Shown: in pieces, positions 17,391 to 26,410 of the stretch
How positions within the stretch are numbered: the first letter of the stretch is position 1
Layout of the letters: the number at the start of each line of letters is the position of its first letter
Origin: Flammeovirgaceae bacterium
GTDB lineage: Bacteria; Bacteroidota; Bacteroidia; Cytophagales; Cyclobacteriaceae
DNA: 64,000 bases
NCBI GenBank assembly: GCA_015180985.1
Contig: CP054185.1
Coordinates: 310,001 to 374,000, forward strand
Direction of reading: 5' to 3'
The notes under the pieces: model-generated
Database searches by the model: none
What the model was told of the DNA's origin: nothing
Seen by the model: the letters and a program-made list of their open reading frames with translations, nothing else
Made by a program: the position numbers and the translations under genes

Positions 17391-17406
17391 TGTCGGCCAA
17401 CCGACA
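17391..17406. promoter_or_regulatory. Dyad symmetric site between the Crp-type gene and the barrel gene
   Basis: TGTCGG, four bases, CCGACA. Written as TGTCG-N6-CGACA it has the same geometry as a classic Crp operator (TGTGA-N6-TCACA). It lies 5 bases past the stop codon of a Crp/Fnr-family gene and about 42 bases upstream of the next start codon. It may be an operator for that regulator or a weak hairpin; no U-run follows. Confidence 0.4.
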
Positions 17407-17411
17407 TCCGG

Positions 17412-18092
17412 TTACTTAAGCTGGCTTAAATCCCGAATGAGAATTTTCCTTCTGTCAAAGTAAATCAGGTTTTGATCTTTTAATTCGTTAAGGATGGTAG
17501 TAACCGTTTGGCGTGAAGTACCGGTAAGTGCCGCAATATCTTTGTGTGTGAGCTTAGTGGGAATCATCGTCTCAAAGCCCACCTTCTTTCCCTTCCACGA
17601 AGCGGCATCCTTTAAAAATTCAATAATGCGGGTGCGGGCATCTTTAAACACCAGCAACTCCAGCTTTCGTTCCAGCCGCATCAGCCGCAGGCCAACCAGT
17701 TTCAATAAACGGAAGCTTAATTCCTTATCATCCTTCATCAAAGCTTTCAACTCTTCAATGCTAAGCGGGCAAAGCACCGTACTGTTTTCCATGGCCTGCG
17801 CAAAATCCTTGCGCTTTTCTTCACCGGCAAGTGCCAGTTCCCCAAAAATCTCTCCTGTAGTAAGGATGGCACTAACAACTTCTTTTCCGTCATCCAGGTA
17901 ATGACCGATTTTTACCCGTCCTTCAACGACCATATAAATATGACTGGCCTCATCATTGGGGATGTAAATAAACTGATCTTTGTGGTACTGCCTGAACTCA
18001 TGCTTTTCGCCCATCACTTTTGTTTTGTGCGGGCACAATACGTTATACAAATTTACGCTTTCGAAATACCAGAGCGCAGCCGTGTTGCTCAT
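17412..18092 (-). CDS. Crp/Fnr-family transcription regulator
   Basis: A 226-residue protein with an N-terminal cyclic-nucleotide-type beta-barrel (residues 35-125, including GRVKIGHYLDDGKEV and GEIFGELALAGEE), a long dimer helix (LLKLVGLRLMRLERKLELLV) and a C-terminal winged helix with the recognition sequence LTGTSRQTVTTILNELKDQ. The barrel lacks the exact RSxA-type phosphate-binding motif of true cAMP receptors, so the effector is unknown. No N-terminal Cys cluster for an Fe-S centre is obvious. It is divergent from the MOSC gene across 50 bases. Confidence 0.92.
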   Translation of the reverse strand: MSNTAALWYFESVNLYNVLCPHKTKVMGEKHEFRQYHKDQFIYIPNDEASHIYMVVEGRVKIGHYLDDGKEVVSAILTTGEIFGELALAGEEKRKDFAQAMENSTVLCPLSIEELKALMKDDKELSFRLLKLVGLRLMRLERKLELLVFKDARTRIIEFLKDAASWKGKKVGFETMIPTKLTHKDIAALTGTSRQTVTTILNELKDQNLIYFDRRKILIRDLSQLK

Positions 18093-18142
18093 AATCCAAC
18101 AAAAGATTCTTTAAGTTAGCAAAAATTTGAGGCCATAGGTTA

Positions 18143-18940
18143 ATGAAAAAACAAGTCAGCGAAATATGGCTTTATCCGGTTAAGTCGCTTGCCGGTATAC
18201 GGGTAAACCAGGCTAAGGTTATGGAAAAAGGCCTGGAGCACGACAGGCGATTTATGCTGGTTGATGCCGACAACCGGTTTATTACACAACGTGAACATCC
18301 GCACCTGGCTCTTTTTAATACCGAAATGGTTGACAACCAGCTTCGAATAACGCACCGGCTAAGTAAACAGTTCGTAAATCTGGAAATCGCTCCTGAACCA
18401 AAGGCCACCTTTTCAGCCACTATCTGGAATGATACGGTTTCTGTTTCTGAAGTAGACAGCCACTTAAGCGAATGGTTTTCCGATCACTTAAAGTTTCCAT
18501 GCAGGCTGGTGTATTTTCCTGAAAACAATAAACGTCCGGTAGATAGTACTTATGCCATTAACAATGAACAGGTAAGCCTGGCCGATGGCTACCCCTTCCT
18601 TATCATTGGGCAGGCTTCGCTGGATGATCTGAACACCCGCCTGGCTGAGGCGGTCGGAATAAACCGTTTCCGCCCGAATTTCGTTTTCATTGGAGGGCAG
18701 CCATATGAAGAGGACGAGTGGAAAAATTTTTCAATTGGTTACGTCCGTTTTACGGGTGTAAAAAACTGCGCCCGCTGCGTGCTTACTACCGTTGACCCGG
18801 CAACAGGATTAAAAGGCGCTGAGCCCCTCAGAACCCTTTCAGCTTACCGAAGAAAAAACGGTAAGGTTTATTTTGGTCAGAACGTGGTGGCAATTAGTTC
18901 AGGAATTGTTAAAGTTGCAGACTCTATTAATATTGAGTAA
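18143..18940 (+). CDS. MOSC-domain protein (YcbX type)
   Basis: A 265-residue protein with the N-terminal MOSC beta-barrel (EIWLYPVKSLAGIRV, DRRFMLVDADNRFITQR) and the C-terminal MOSC domain (residues 110-260: RFRPNFVFIGGQPYEEDEW, then KNCARCVLTTVDPATG). MOSC proteins handle sulfur or molybdenum cofactor: mARC and YcbX reduce N-hydroxylated compounds, and the Cys in NCARC is the expected Mo ligand region. Only 2 bases separate it from the SCO1 gene. Its presence near IorAB, XdhC and a MocA-like gene fits a molybdenum-cofactor neighbourhood. Confidence 0.9.
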   Translation: MKKQVSEIWLYPVKSLAGIRVNQAKVMEKGLEHDRRFMLVDADNRFITQREHPHLALFNTEMVDNQLRITHRLSKQFVNLEIAPEPKATFSATIWNDTVSVSEVDSHLSEWFSDHLKFPCRLVYFPENNKRPVDSTYAINNEQVSLADGYPFLIIGQASLDDLNTRLAEAVGINRFRPNFVFIGGQPYEEDEWKNFSIGYVRFTGVKNCARCVLTTVDPATGLKGAEPLRTLSAYRRKNGKVYFGQNVVAISSGIVKVADSINIE

Positions 18941-18942
18941 GC

Positions 18943-19584
18943 ATGCGTGAACAGTTAATTTATTTCATTGTTGTACTATTTCTCTGGAGCTGTCAGGCAG
19001 AAAAAGAAAAGCCCCTTCCCATCTTCGGCCACCGCGAAGTAGTGGTTAATGAAGTTAACGGACAAAAGGTGGTAGACACAGTATATCACACCATTGCCGA
19101 TTTTGAATTTGTTAACCAGGATAGCGCGCTGGTTACCAACAGAACTTTTGAAAACAAAATTTACGTAGCCGATTTCTTCTTTACCTCCTGCCGTACCATC
19201 TGCCCGAAAATGAAAACGCAAATGCTGCGCGTGTACGACTCTATTCAATCTATGCCCGATGTACTCATCCTTTCGCACACCATCGACCCGGAACACGATG
19301 ATGTTGCCCGCCTGCACGATTTTGCCGAACGGCTCGGAGTGAGCAGCGCCAAATGGCATTTTGTTACCGGTGAACAGGATAAGATTTACGACATCGCACA
19401 AACCAGTTACTTTGCCACCGCTATGGTGGACAAATCCGAACCGGATGGTTTTATTCACAGCGGTGCCTTTCTGCTTATCGACAAACAGCGAAGAATACGC
19501 GGTAAGTACGATGGCACGATGGAGGAAGATGTAAACCGGTTAATCAAAGACATTAAGCGATTGCGCCAGGAGTATGGAACGTAA
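18943..19584 (+). CDS. SCO1/SenC/PrrC-family copper chaperone, lipoprotein
   Basis: A 213-residue thioredoxin-fold protein. The signal ends in LWSC (lipid Cys17). The copper-binding/redox motif is TSCRTICP with Cys83 and Cys87, and the third ligand is His172 in GFIHSGAF. These proteins deliver copper to the CuA site of cytochrome oxidase or act as periplasmic thiol reductases. It overlaps the following cytochrome c gene by 11 bases, so both are likely made together. Confidence 0.93.
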   Translation: MREQLIYFIVVLFLWSCQAEKEKPLPIFGHREVVVNEVNGQKVVDTVYHTIADFEFVNQDSALVTNRTFENKIYVADFFFTSCRTICPKMKTQMLRVYDSIQSMPDVLILSHTIDPEHDDVARLHDFAERLGVSSAKWHFVTGEQDKIYDIAQTSYFATAMVDKSEPDGFIHSGAFLLIDKQRRIRGKYDGTMEEDVNRLIKDIKRLRQEYGT

Positions 19585-19999
19585 TTATTGGTTGTTGCTC
19601 ACCAGCCTGCTGTTTGTGGGGTGCGGGCATTCGCAGGAAAAAAATAAGTTCACCAACTACTACCGGCAGGGCGAACAACTCTACATTAAACACTGCAGCA
19701 ACTGCCACCAGCCCAACGGCACCGGGCTCGGCCGGGTGTATCCGCCTCTTCATCAATCCGATTACATGAAGAACAACTTTAAAGCTGTTATCTGCCTGAT
19801 GAAAAACGGGATAGACGGACCCTTACTCGTTAACGGGAAGGAATTCAACCAGGCCATGCCGGGCGTACCCACACTAACTGATTTGGAGATTGCCGAAATC
19901 GCCACTTACATCTACAACTCGTGGGAACATAAACGCGGTTTGGTTGATGTAGCAGAGGTAAGTAACGTGCTTCGCGAATGTACTTCTACTTTAAACTGA
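19574..19999 (+). CDS. Monohaem cytochrome c lipoprotein
   Basis: A 141-residue protein with lipoprotein signal (LLFVGC, Cys17), one haem c attachment motif CSNCH (residues 41-45) and a likely axial ligand Met95 in NQAMPGVP. Class I fold with ending helix EIAEIATYIYNSW. It would sit on the periplasmic face of a membrane as an electron carrier. It overlaps the SCO1 gene and its end overlaps the convergent DUF2141 gene by 14 bases. The next plus-strand genes encode a periplasmic-type Mo hydroxylase, for which it is a plausible electron acceptor. Confidence 0.93.
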   Translation: MERNYWLLLTSLLFVGCGHSQEKNKFTNYYRQGEQLYIKHCSNCHQPNGTGLGRVYPPLHQSDYMKNNFKAVICLMKNGIDGPLLVNGKEFNQAMPGVPTLTDLEIAEIATYIYNSWEHKRGLVDVAEVSNVLRECTSTLN

Positions 20000-20396
20000 T
20001 GGATTGTTTGGTGTTGCTTTTAACCGTAAACCGTGCATCCTCAAATGCGGGCGGCCCGAATGTTCCCCGCGCATTGTTCGAAAACCCGTAAGGCTCGCGG
20101 GGGATGCCCATGAAATTTGAATCCAGCTTTTTGTTGTTGTTTATATCGTGGTAACAACTGATGGCATATTCGCCTGGTTCGAGATTATCAAACGTTACAT
20201 GCATGTTGTTTCCGGTAACTGCAACTTCGCGTACGGCCTTGTGCTTTTTCATAAAATCAGCCGAATTGTTGTAGAGGGCCATCCGGATGGAGCCTTTAAT
20301 AACCTTAATATCCGAAACTGTTACTTCAAGCGTGTGCTGGGCCAAGGTGCATCCACAGTAAACCATAAACCCTAAAATCACTATCAAAAACTTCAT
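19986..20396 (-). CDS. DUF2141 secreted protein
   Basis: A 136-residue protein with a signal peptide (cleavage likely after CTLAQ) and the DUF2141 features: LEVTVSDIKVIKGSIRMALY, DNLEPGEYAISCYHDINNN and GIPREPYGFSNNARGTFGPP. The fold is predicted to be an immunoglobulin-like beta sandwich in the periplasm or at the surface; function unknown. It is convergent with the cytochrome c gene and overlaps it by 14 bases. Confidence 0.87.
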   Translation of the reverse strand: MKFLIVILGFMVYCGCTLAQHTLEVTVSDIKVIKGSIRMALYNNSADFMKKHKAVREVAVTGNNMHVTFDNLEPGEYAISCYHDINNNKKLDSNFMGIPREPYGFSNNARGTFGPPAFEDARFTVKSNTKQSISLK

Positions 20397-20523
20397 TTAT
20401 CAGCCGTTTACCACTAAAAATTAACCATTCCCGTTAATCGAATCCGTTAACAAATTTTTTACAAACCCGGTGTCCGGCAATTTCGTAACTTTCATCACTT
20501 CCTGAAAAAAACCTTTACTCCTC

Positions 20524-20982
20524 ATGGCAACAATCAAACTTAAAATCAACAAGAAAACGTATTCGCTGGAGGCCGATCCCAACATGCCCCTGCTTTGGGC
20601 CCTGCGCGATCTGGCCGGGCTTACCGGCACCAAGTATGGCTGCGGTATTGCCCAATGCGGTGCCTGTACGGTTCACCTTAATGGCGCAGCAGTCCGCTCC
20701 TGCTCCCTGCCAGTTTCTGCGGTTGGCGATAGTGAAGTGACCACCATTGAAGGCTTATCGAAAAACGGTGATCATCCGGTACAGAAAGCCTGGGAAGAAG
20801 TGGATGTAATGCAGTGTGGTTACTGCCAGGCCGGCCAAATCATGACGGCTGCCGCGTTGTTAAATCAAAATCCAAACCCAAGCGATGCGGATATATACAA
20901 TGCGATGAACGGCAACATTTGCCGGTGTGGCACCTATCTGCGTATTCGCGAAGCCATTAAACTGGCCGCAGGCATGAAATAA
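20524..20982 (+). CDS. iorA: Molybdenum hydroxylase [2Fe-2S] subunit, IorA type
   Basis: A 152-residue protein with two [2Fe-2S] clusters. The plant-ferredoxin cluster uses Cys40, 45, 48 and 60 ([15 protein letters not shown]), and the second uses Cys98, 101, 133 and 135 ([15 protein letters not shown]). It passes electrons from the molybdenum site of the large subunit to an external acceptor. There is no FAD subunit gene, as usual for isoquinoline-1-oxidoreductase/aldehyde oxidase types that donate to cytochromes. It has no signal of its own and probably crosses the membrane bound to IorB. Confidence 0.94.
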   Translation: MATIKLKINKKTYSLEADPNMPLLWALRDLAGLTGTKYGCGIAQCGACTVHLNGAAVRSCSLPVSAVGDSEVTTIEGLSKNGDHPVQKAWEEVDVMQCGYCQAGQIMTAAALLNQNPNPSDADIYNAMNGNICRCGTYLRIREAIKLAAGMK

Positions 20983-21016
20983 CAGGTTCTGATTGTAAAC
21001 CCGAAAAACACCCATT

Positions 21017-23218
21017 ATGGAAATTATTAAAACTCATTATAACAGACGATCTTTTTTAAAGGTATCGGCTGCTGCTGGCGGAGGTATGGTTATCGGCTTT
21101 AACTGGCTGATGTCGTGTGCGCCATCGCAGGAAAAAGCCGGGCTCGCCATGCCCGATGAATGGTTCGACATCAACGCGTTTTTGAAAATCGGAAACAACG
21201 GAGTGGTAACTATTTTTTCGCCCAACCCCGAAATCGGACAAAATGTAAAAACATCCATGCCCATGATTGTTGCTGAAGAACTGGATGTGGACTGGGGCAA
21301 CGTGTTGGTTGAACAGGCGCCCCTCAACACCGTAAAATATACACGGCAGCTGGCGGGCGGCAGTCAGTCCATTCGGCAAGGATGGAAATCGCTGCGTATT
21401 GCCGGGGCTTCGGCCAGGCGTATGCTCATGGAAGCAGCCGCCAAACAATGGCAGGTACCGGTTTCCGAACTCGCCACCGATAACGGTGTCATCAAACATG
21501 CTACCGGAAAAACAATCGGTTATGGCGAAGTGGCCGCGCAGGCTGTTTCAATTCAGGTGCCTGAAGAAGTACAACTTAAAGAGCCGAAAGATTTCAAGAT
21601 CATCGGTAAACCAACGAAAAATGTTGATGGCAAAAAGGTTATCAAAGGTGAACCGTTATTCGGACTTGATATACAACGCGAGGGCATGCTGATAGCTATG
21701 ATCGTACATGCACCCGCCTTCGGCATGCGGCCCAAATCGGTGGATGACTCAGCGGCCCGATCCATGCCGGGAATAAAAGATGTTTTCATCATCAACTCAT
21801 TACCCGATGGCATTGAACCGCAATGGTCGGATGTGAATGCTTTTAGAGAACTGGTGGTACTTGTTGGCGACAACACCTGGAATGTAATGCAGGCTAAAAA
21901 AGCGTTGAACATTGAATGGGAAACTGTTTCAGCGCCCATGGACACCACCAGCTACGACAAAGCCCTGTCGGATCTGCTGGAGAAAAAGGCTGATACACCT
22001 GCACGCAAAGACGGCAATCCGGATGAAGCTTTTAAAAAAGCGGCTAAAATTATTGAACGCACTTACTCAGCTCCCTTCCTGGCGCATAACACCATGGAAC
22101 CGATGAATTTCTTTGCGCACGTTACAGCCGATGGTGCCGAACTGATTGGCCCGATACAAACGCCCGAATTTTTACGCAAAACGGTTGCGGCAGTTACCGG
22201 ATTGCCGGAAGACAAAGTAACCATTAACATGACGCGACAGGGAGGTGGCTTTGGAAGAAGATTATACGGGCACTTTGGTGTTGAAGCAGCCGTGATTTCC
22301 AAACGCGTGAATGCTCCGGTTAAAGTGGTATACACCCGCGAAGACGACATGACCCAGGGCACCTACCGACCTGCTTATAAAGTGAAGTACCAGGCAGCCA
22401 TTGATAAGAACAATAAACTAATTGGACTGAAAATACGTGGAGCCGGCATTCATGAAAGCCCGGTGTTTGCTAACCGGTTCCCGGCCGGAGCTGTGGATAA
22501 TTACCTGGTGGAAAATCATGCGCTCGAATCGAATATATCCACGGGCGCCTGGCGAGCACCCCGATCCAATTTTATGGCCATAGCTGAACAGTGTTTTCTT
22601 GATGAAGTGGCCGAAGCCCTGGGCAACGATCCGATTGACTTCCGGTTGGAACTGTTGGATCGCGCAGCCACCAATCCGGTGGGTACTAACAACGATTACG
22701 ATGCCGCCCGCTATGCCGGGGTACTTAAACTGGTAAAAGAAAAATCGGGTTGGAGCGAAAAGAAAAATGGCGTACACCGCGGGGTGTCGGCCTACTTCTG
22801 CCACAACAGTTATGTGGCCCAGGTGCTGGATATTGTAATGAAAAACTCAAAGCCCGTTATCCAGAAAGTATGGTGCGCGGTTGACTGTGGCATTGTGGTG
22901 AATCCGGAGGGTGCCAGGAATCAACTTGAAGGCGGAATTGTAGATGGCCTCGGCCATACCCTGTATAGCGAGATGACCTTTACCAACGGCAAACCCGACC
23001 AGAACAACTTTCATAACTACAAACTGATCCGCAACAGCGAGGCCCCGCTGGAAATTGAATGCTTCTTTGTTGACAACGGAGTTGAACCTACTGGTTTGGG
23101 CGAACCCGGTCTGCCACCGGCTGGTGCAGCGCTGGCCAACGCCCTGTATGCTGCAACCGGAAGGCGCCTAACCAATCAACCGTTCTACAAAGACGAGATG
23201 GCCATAAGCCCGATGTAA
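21017..23218 (+). CDS. iorB: Molybdopterin-binding large subunit, IorB type
   Basis: A 733-residue xanthine-oxidase-family catalytic subunit. The N terminus has a twin-arginine leader (NRRSFLKVSAAAGGGMVIGF). Cofactor-contact motifs are NMTRQGGGFGRRLYGHFG, TGAWRAPRSNF, and GLGEPGLPPAGAA, where Glu696 is the catalytic base. It should hydroxylate an aldehyde or N-heterocycle with water as oxygen source in the periplasm; the substrate cannot be told from sequence. It begins 34 bases after IorA and is closed by a strong terminator. Confidence 0.94.
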   Translation: MEIIKTHYNRRSFLKVSAAAGGGMVIGFNWLMSCAPSQEKAGLAMPDEWFDINAFLKIGNNGVVTIFSPNPEIGQNVKTSMPMIVAEELDVDWGNVLVEQAPLNTVKYTRQLAGGSQSIRQGWKSLRIAGASARRMLMEAAAKQWQVPVSELATDNGVIKHATGKTIGYGEVAAQAVSIQVPEEVQLKEPKDFKIIGKPTKNVDGKKVIKGEPLFGLDIQREGMLIAMIVHAPAFGMRPKSVDDSAARSMPGIKDVFIINSLPDGIEPQWSDVNAFRELVVLVGDNTWNVMQAKKALNIEWETVSAPMDTTSYDKALSDLLEKKADTPARKDGNPDEAFKKAAKIIERTYSAPFLAHNTMEPMNFFAHVTADGAELIGPIQTPEFLRKTVAAVTGLPEDKVTINMTRQGGGFGRRLYGHFGVEAAVISKRVNAPVKVVYTREDDMTQGTYRPAYKVKYQAAIDKNNKLIGLKIRGAGIHESPVFANRFPAGAVDNYLVENHALESNISTGAWRAPRSNFMAIAEQCFLDEVAEALGNDPIDFRLELLDRAATNPVGTNNDYDAARYAGVLKLVKEKSGWSEKKNGVHRGVSAYFCHNSYVAQVLDIVMKNSKPVIQKVWCAVDCGIVVNPEGARNQLEGGIVDGLGHTLYSEMTFTNGKPDQNNFHNYKLIRNSEAPLEIECFFVDNGVEPTGLGEPGLPPAGAALANALYAATGRRLTNQPFYKDEMAISPM

Positions 23219-23253
23219 AAAAAAATAATACCTCCAAACGGAATTTCTTTGGT

Positions 23254-23290
23254 AAAAATACCCCTATCAGATTAGGGGTATTTTTATTTT
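23254..23290 (+). terminator. Intrinsic terminator after iorB
   Basis: A 13-bp perfect stem (AAAAATACCCCTA / TAGGGGTATTTTT) with a 6-base loop is followed by TATTTT. It ends the iorAB transcript and isolates it from the subtilase gene. Confidence 0.9.
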
Positions 23291-23409
23291 CTTTTGATTT
23301 TCAGCAAAACATCAGAATAGTCATTCAGTCCTTTACTTCTGTAAAGATTTTTATTTGGTGGATTAGTTTAAATTCGCTTCATCTAAACTTTTACTAAACC
23401 CTAAAACCT

Positions 23410-24801
23410 ATGCAGTTAAAACGTTCCTTAAAGCTGTCAGGTATGATTGTACTGATAGCCGTGACATCGTGCGTTGATGAAAATGTAATTACGCAGGATG
23501 TAAGCATCCAAAAGTCCGGTTCGCAACCGAAGTATGTTCCGGGCGAAGTGCTGATCAAATTCAAATCCACCGGTCAGGAAGGTGCGCGTGCAAAGTCTGA
23601 GGCCCTGGCATTAATCGGGGCCGAGGTACTTGAAACCATCGCTACGCCAGCCATGGAGACAGAAATGGCCCGTAAAGGTGCAACAGGTGATTTGGTTCTT
23701 GTTCATTCTGCGCTTGAAACCATGGAAGCAATTAATGCGCTTCGGAAGTTACCAGAAATTGAGTACGCTGAACCCAATTGGATTTACACACATTTTGCCA
23801 CTTCCAATGATCCTTATTACACCAATGGTTCACTGTGGGGCATGTATGGCGATGCTACCTCACCATCCAATCAGTTTGGAAGCCAGGCCGGTGAAGCCTG
23901 GGCGGCCGGTAATGTCGGTTCTAATTCGGTTTGGGTAGGCATTATTGACGAAGGGTACATGTACACGCATACCGACCTTTCTGCCAATGCGGGTAAGAAT
24001 CCGGGTGAAGTTGCCGGCAACGGTATTGACGATGATGGTAATGGATATATTGATGATGTATACGGATGGGATTTTGCCGGTGGCAACAATACCGTATTTG
24101 ATGGACTTAGCGATGACCACGGAACACACGTTGCCGGAACTATCGGTGGTGTTGGCGGCAATGGCACCGGTGTTGCCGGTGTGGTTTGGACCGTTAAAAT
24201 GATGAATGCTAAATTTTTGGGCAGTAACGGTGGTACTACTGCCAATGCCATAAAATCTGTTGATTATTTCACCGACCTGAAACAACGCCACAACCTTAAT
24301 TTGGTTGCTACCAACAACTCCTGGGGAGGTGGCGGCTTTTCACAAGGATTATATGATGCCATTGAGCGGGCTAACCAGGCCGGAATCCTGTTTATTGCTG
24401 CAGCAGGTAACAGCACCAACGATAATGATGCAAGTCCATCTTATCCGGCTTCGTATAATAACAGTAACATTATAGCTGTTGCGTCCATTGACAGTAATGG
24501 TGCCCTGTCAAGTTTCTCCAACTGGGGAGCCACAACTGTTGATCTCGGTGCGCCAGGTCGTGGAATTGTTTCCACTGTGCCTGTACGCTCAAGAGGACAA
24601 ATTGTATCCGGATATTCCAGCTACAGCGGTACGTCCATGGCAACACCTCACGTTTGTGGTGGTGCAGCACTGTACGCGGCTTCTCATCCAGGGGCAACGG
24701 CCTCTCAGATAAAGAATGCCATTATGAACAGCACGGTTGCCACTTCTTCCTTAAGCGGTAAAACAGTTACCGGTGGCCGCCTGAATGTAAGTGGTTTCTG
24801 A
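23410..24801 (+). CDS. Subtilisin-like serine protease (S8), lipoprotein
   Basis: A 463-residue protease. A lipoprotein signal ends in AVTSC (Cys21), followed by an inhibitor-like propeptide (PGEVLIKFKSTG to EYAEPNW, about residues 42-125) and the S8 catalytic domain. The triad is Asp180 (GIIDEGY, with Glu where Thr or Ser is usual), His237 (DDHGTHVAG) and Ser409 (SGTSMATPHVCGG); Asn334 is the oxyanion residue. A calcium-loop-like stretch GNGIDDDGNGYIDD lies at 203-216. No type IX sorting tail follows. It stands alone between two terminators. Confidence 0.94.
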   Translation: MQLKRSLKLSGMIVLIAVTSCVDENVITQDVSIQKSGSQPKYVPGEVLIKFKSTGQEGARAKSEALALIGAEVLETIATPAMETEMARKGATGDLVLVHSALETMEAINALRKLPEIEYAEPNWIYTHFATSNDPYYTNGSLWGMYGDATSPSNQFGSQAGEAWAAGNVGSNSVWVGIIDEGYMYTHTDLSANAGKNPGEVAGNGIDDDGNGYIDDVYGWDFAGGNNTVFDGLSDDHGTHVAGTIGGVGGNGTGVAGVVWTVKMMNAKFLGSNGGTTANAIKSVDYFTDLKQRHNLNLVATNNSWGGGGFSQGLYDAIERANQAGILFIAAAGNSTNDNDASPSYPASYNNSNIIAVASIDSNGALSSFSNWGATTVDLGAPGRGIVSTVPVRSRGQIVSGYSSYSGTSMATPHVCGGAALYAASHPGATASQIKNAIMNSTVATSSLSGKTVTGGRLNVSGF

Positions 24802-24818
24802 AAAACAAAGCCAACTTT

Positions 24819-24853
24819 AAAAGCCCTGATGCAGTCCGTCAGGGCTTTTTTTT
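24819..24853 (+). terminator. Intrinsic terminator after the subtilase gene
   Basis: An 11-bp stem (AAAAGCCCTGA / TCAGGGCTTTT) with a 9-base loop and a continuing run of T residues, 18 bases after the stop codon. Confidence 0.93.
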
Positions 24854-24868
24854 ATCTTTAAAATCGCC

Positions 24869-25183
24869 ATGTTTAAACCTTCAGCAATACTAATAGCACT
24901 TGTATTTATCGGAAGTTGTAATACCTCACAGGTATCTTCTGCCAGCATCACCGCAGTGGGTTTACTGTTTAAACCAGAGTTCACCTCCTATATGTACGGA
25001 ACTCATGCCCTGGAAGAATCCCGAAAGAATAAGCACTATGCCTTAACCAGTTCAACCTGCAACCTGGACAATTATGTAAATAAAACCGTTCGTGTAAGAG
25101 GAAAACGCATACAGGGATACTCTTTAAGCGGAGGGCCACAATTAATAGAAGTTATTTCTGTTGAAATAATTAAGCCTCAATAG
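24869..25183 (+). CDS. Small lipoprotein, unknown function
   Basis: A 104-residue protein with a lipoprotein signal (ILIALVFIGSC, Cys17). The mature part ends in an OB-fold-like strand pattern (NYVNKTVRVRGKRIQGYSLS, then PQLIEVISVEIIKP) seen in small periplasmic proteins. No family can be named. It begins 16 bases after the terminator and is followed by xdhC after 37 bases. Confidence 0.65.
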   Translation: MFKPSAILIALVFIGSCNTSQVSSASITAVGLLFKPEFTSYMYGTHALEESRKNKHYALTSSTCNLDNYVNKTVRVRGKRIQGYSLSGGPQLIEVISVEIIKPQ

Positions 25184-25220
25184 ACTTCGTTTAACTTAGT
25201 TGATTAAGTAAATTCAACTT

Positions 25221-26405
25221 GTGAAAGAACTGAAAGCCATTGTAACAGCCTTCAGGGCTACAGACTACAGCATACGCAAAGCCGCCCTGGCCACCGTGGT
25301 ACGTGTACACGGCTCATCGTACCGGAGCCCCGGGGCCCGCATGCTCATAACCGATGACGGCAAATGGACAGGCTCCATCAGCGGGGGCTGCCTGGAGGGT
25401 GATGCCCTGCGAAAAGCACGGCAGGTGATGATAGACGGAAAACCGCTGACCGTTACGTACGACACCCGCGAAGAGAGCAACCAAAACCTCGGCATCGGCT
25501 TGGGCTGCAACGGGGTAATTGATGTACTTATCGAACCAATCGAACCTTCATCACCACACAATCCAATACTGCTGTTTGAAAAGATCATCAGTCGGAATGA
25601 ACCCGTGCTGCTGGCCACAGCCTGCAAAGGAAAATCAACGGGCTGCAAACTACTGATGGATGAATTCAAGCAGATCCTTTTTAACACGTTTAACCAGGAT
25701 ATCACCGGTTTAATCACTGAAGACTTATCGGCTTTGACAAATAACCGCGCCAGCCGGATAGAGACCTATACCGACACCGATGTCTTCCTCGAACTTATTC
25801 AACCCGCCATTTCACTTATCATTTTTGGCGGGGGCTTCGATGCCCGGCCGGTAAGCGAATTGGCCAAAACGCTGGGCTGGAGTGTACAGATAACCGATGA
25901 ATGCGTGGCCCACATTGCCCCCGTGTTTTTTCCTACTGCCGACAGGCTTTCGCTCTGCCAGCGGGAATTCATTGAGCGCGATTTTTCCATTACTAACTAC
26001 ACTGCCTGCATACTCATGTCGCACAATTATGAATATGACCGTGATGTGCTGAAGAAACTTTTGAAAACAAAAACTCCCTATATCGGTATGCTTGGTCCGC
26101 GCAAACGTTTTGAAAAAATGCTGGACGAATTTGAAAAGGAGGGTCTCACCCTGAACGCTGACGATCTGCACCGCATTCATTCCCCAATTGGACTGGATAT
26201 CGGTGCCGAAACACCGGATGAAATTGCCGTATCGATCATAGCCGAAATTCAAAGCAAGTTCACCAATCGTTCTGGCGGGTTTTTAAAATACCGCAGCAGC
26301 CCCATCCATCAGCGCGACACGAATAGCGACCAGATTTTCAAGCAGGTGTTTCTGGAGGATGCTCAGGGAGTCAAGCCCAGCAAACTAAAAACTTCAGGAC
26401 GCTGA
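25221..26405 (+). CDS. xdhC: XdhC/CoxI-family Mo-hydroxylase maturation factor
   Basis: A 394-residue protein with the N-terminal XdhC/CoxI domain (VRVHGSSYRSPGARMLITDD, SGGCLEGDALRKAR, residues 20-100) and a C-terminal Rossmann domain (LIIFGGGFDARPVSELAKTL, MSHNYEYDRDVLKKLL, YIGMLGPRKRFEKML). XdhC proteins bind Mo cofactor, promote its sulfuration and insert it into xanthine-oxidase-family enzymes such as IorB. The start is GTG. It follows a helper-gene logic with iorAB upstream and a MocA-like gene downstream, but a DUF559 gene has come in between. Confidence 0.93.
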   Translation: MKELKAIVTAFRATDYSIRKAALATVVRVHGSSYRSPGARMLITDDGKWTGSISGGCLEGDALRKARQVMIDGKPLTVTYDTREESNQNLGIGLGCNGVIDVLIEPIEPSSPHNPILLFEKIISRNEPVLLATACKGKSTGCKLLMDEFKQILFNTFNQDITGLITEDLSALTNNRASRIETYTDTDVFLELIQPAISLIIFGGGFDARPVSELAKTLGWSVQITDECVAHIAPVFFPTADRLSLCQREFIERDFSITNYTACILMSHNYEYDRDVLKKLLKTKTPYIGMLGPRKRFEKMLDEFEKEGLTLNADDLHRIHSPIGLDIGAETPDEIAVSIIAEIQSKFTNRSGGFLKYRSSPIHQRDTNSDQIFKQVFLEDAQGVKPSKLKTSGR

Positions 26406-26410
26406 AGTAA

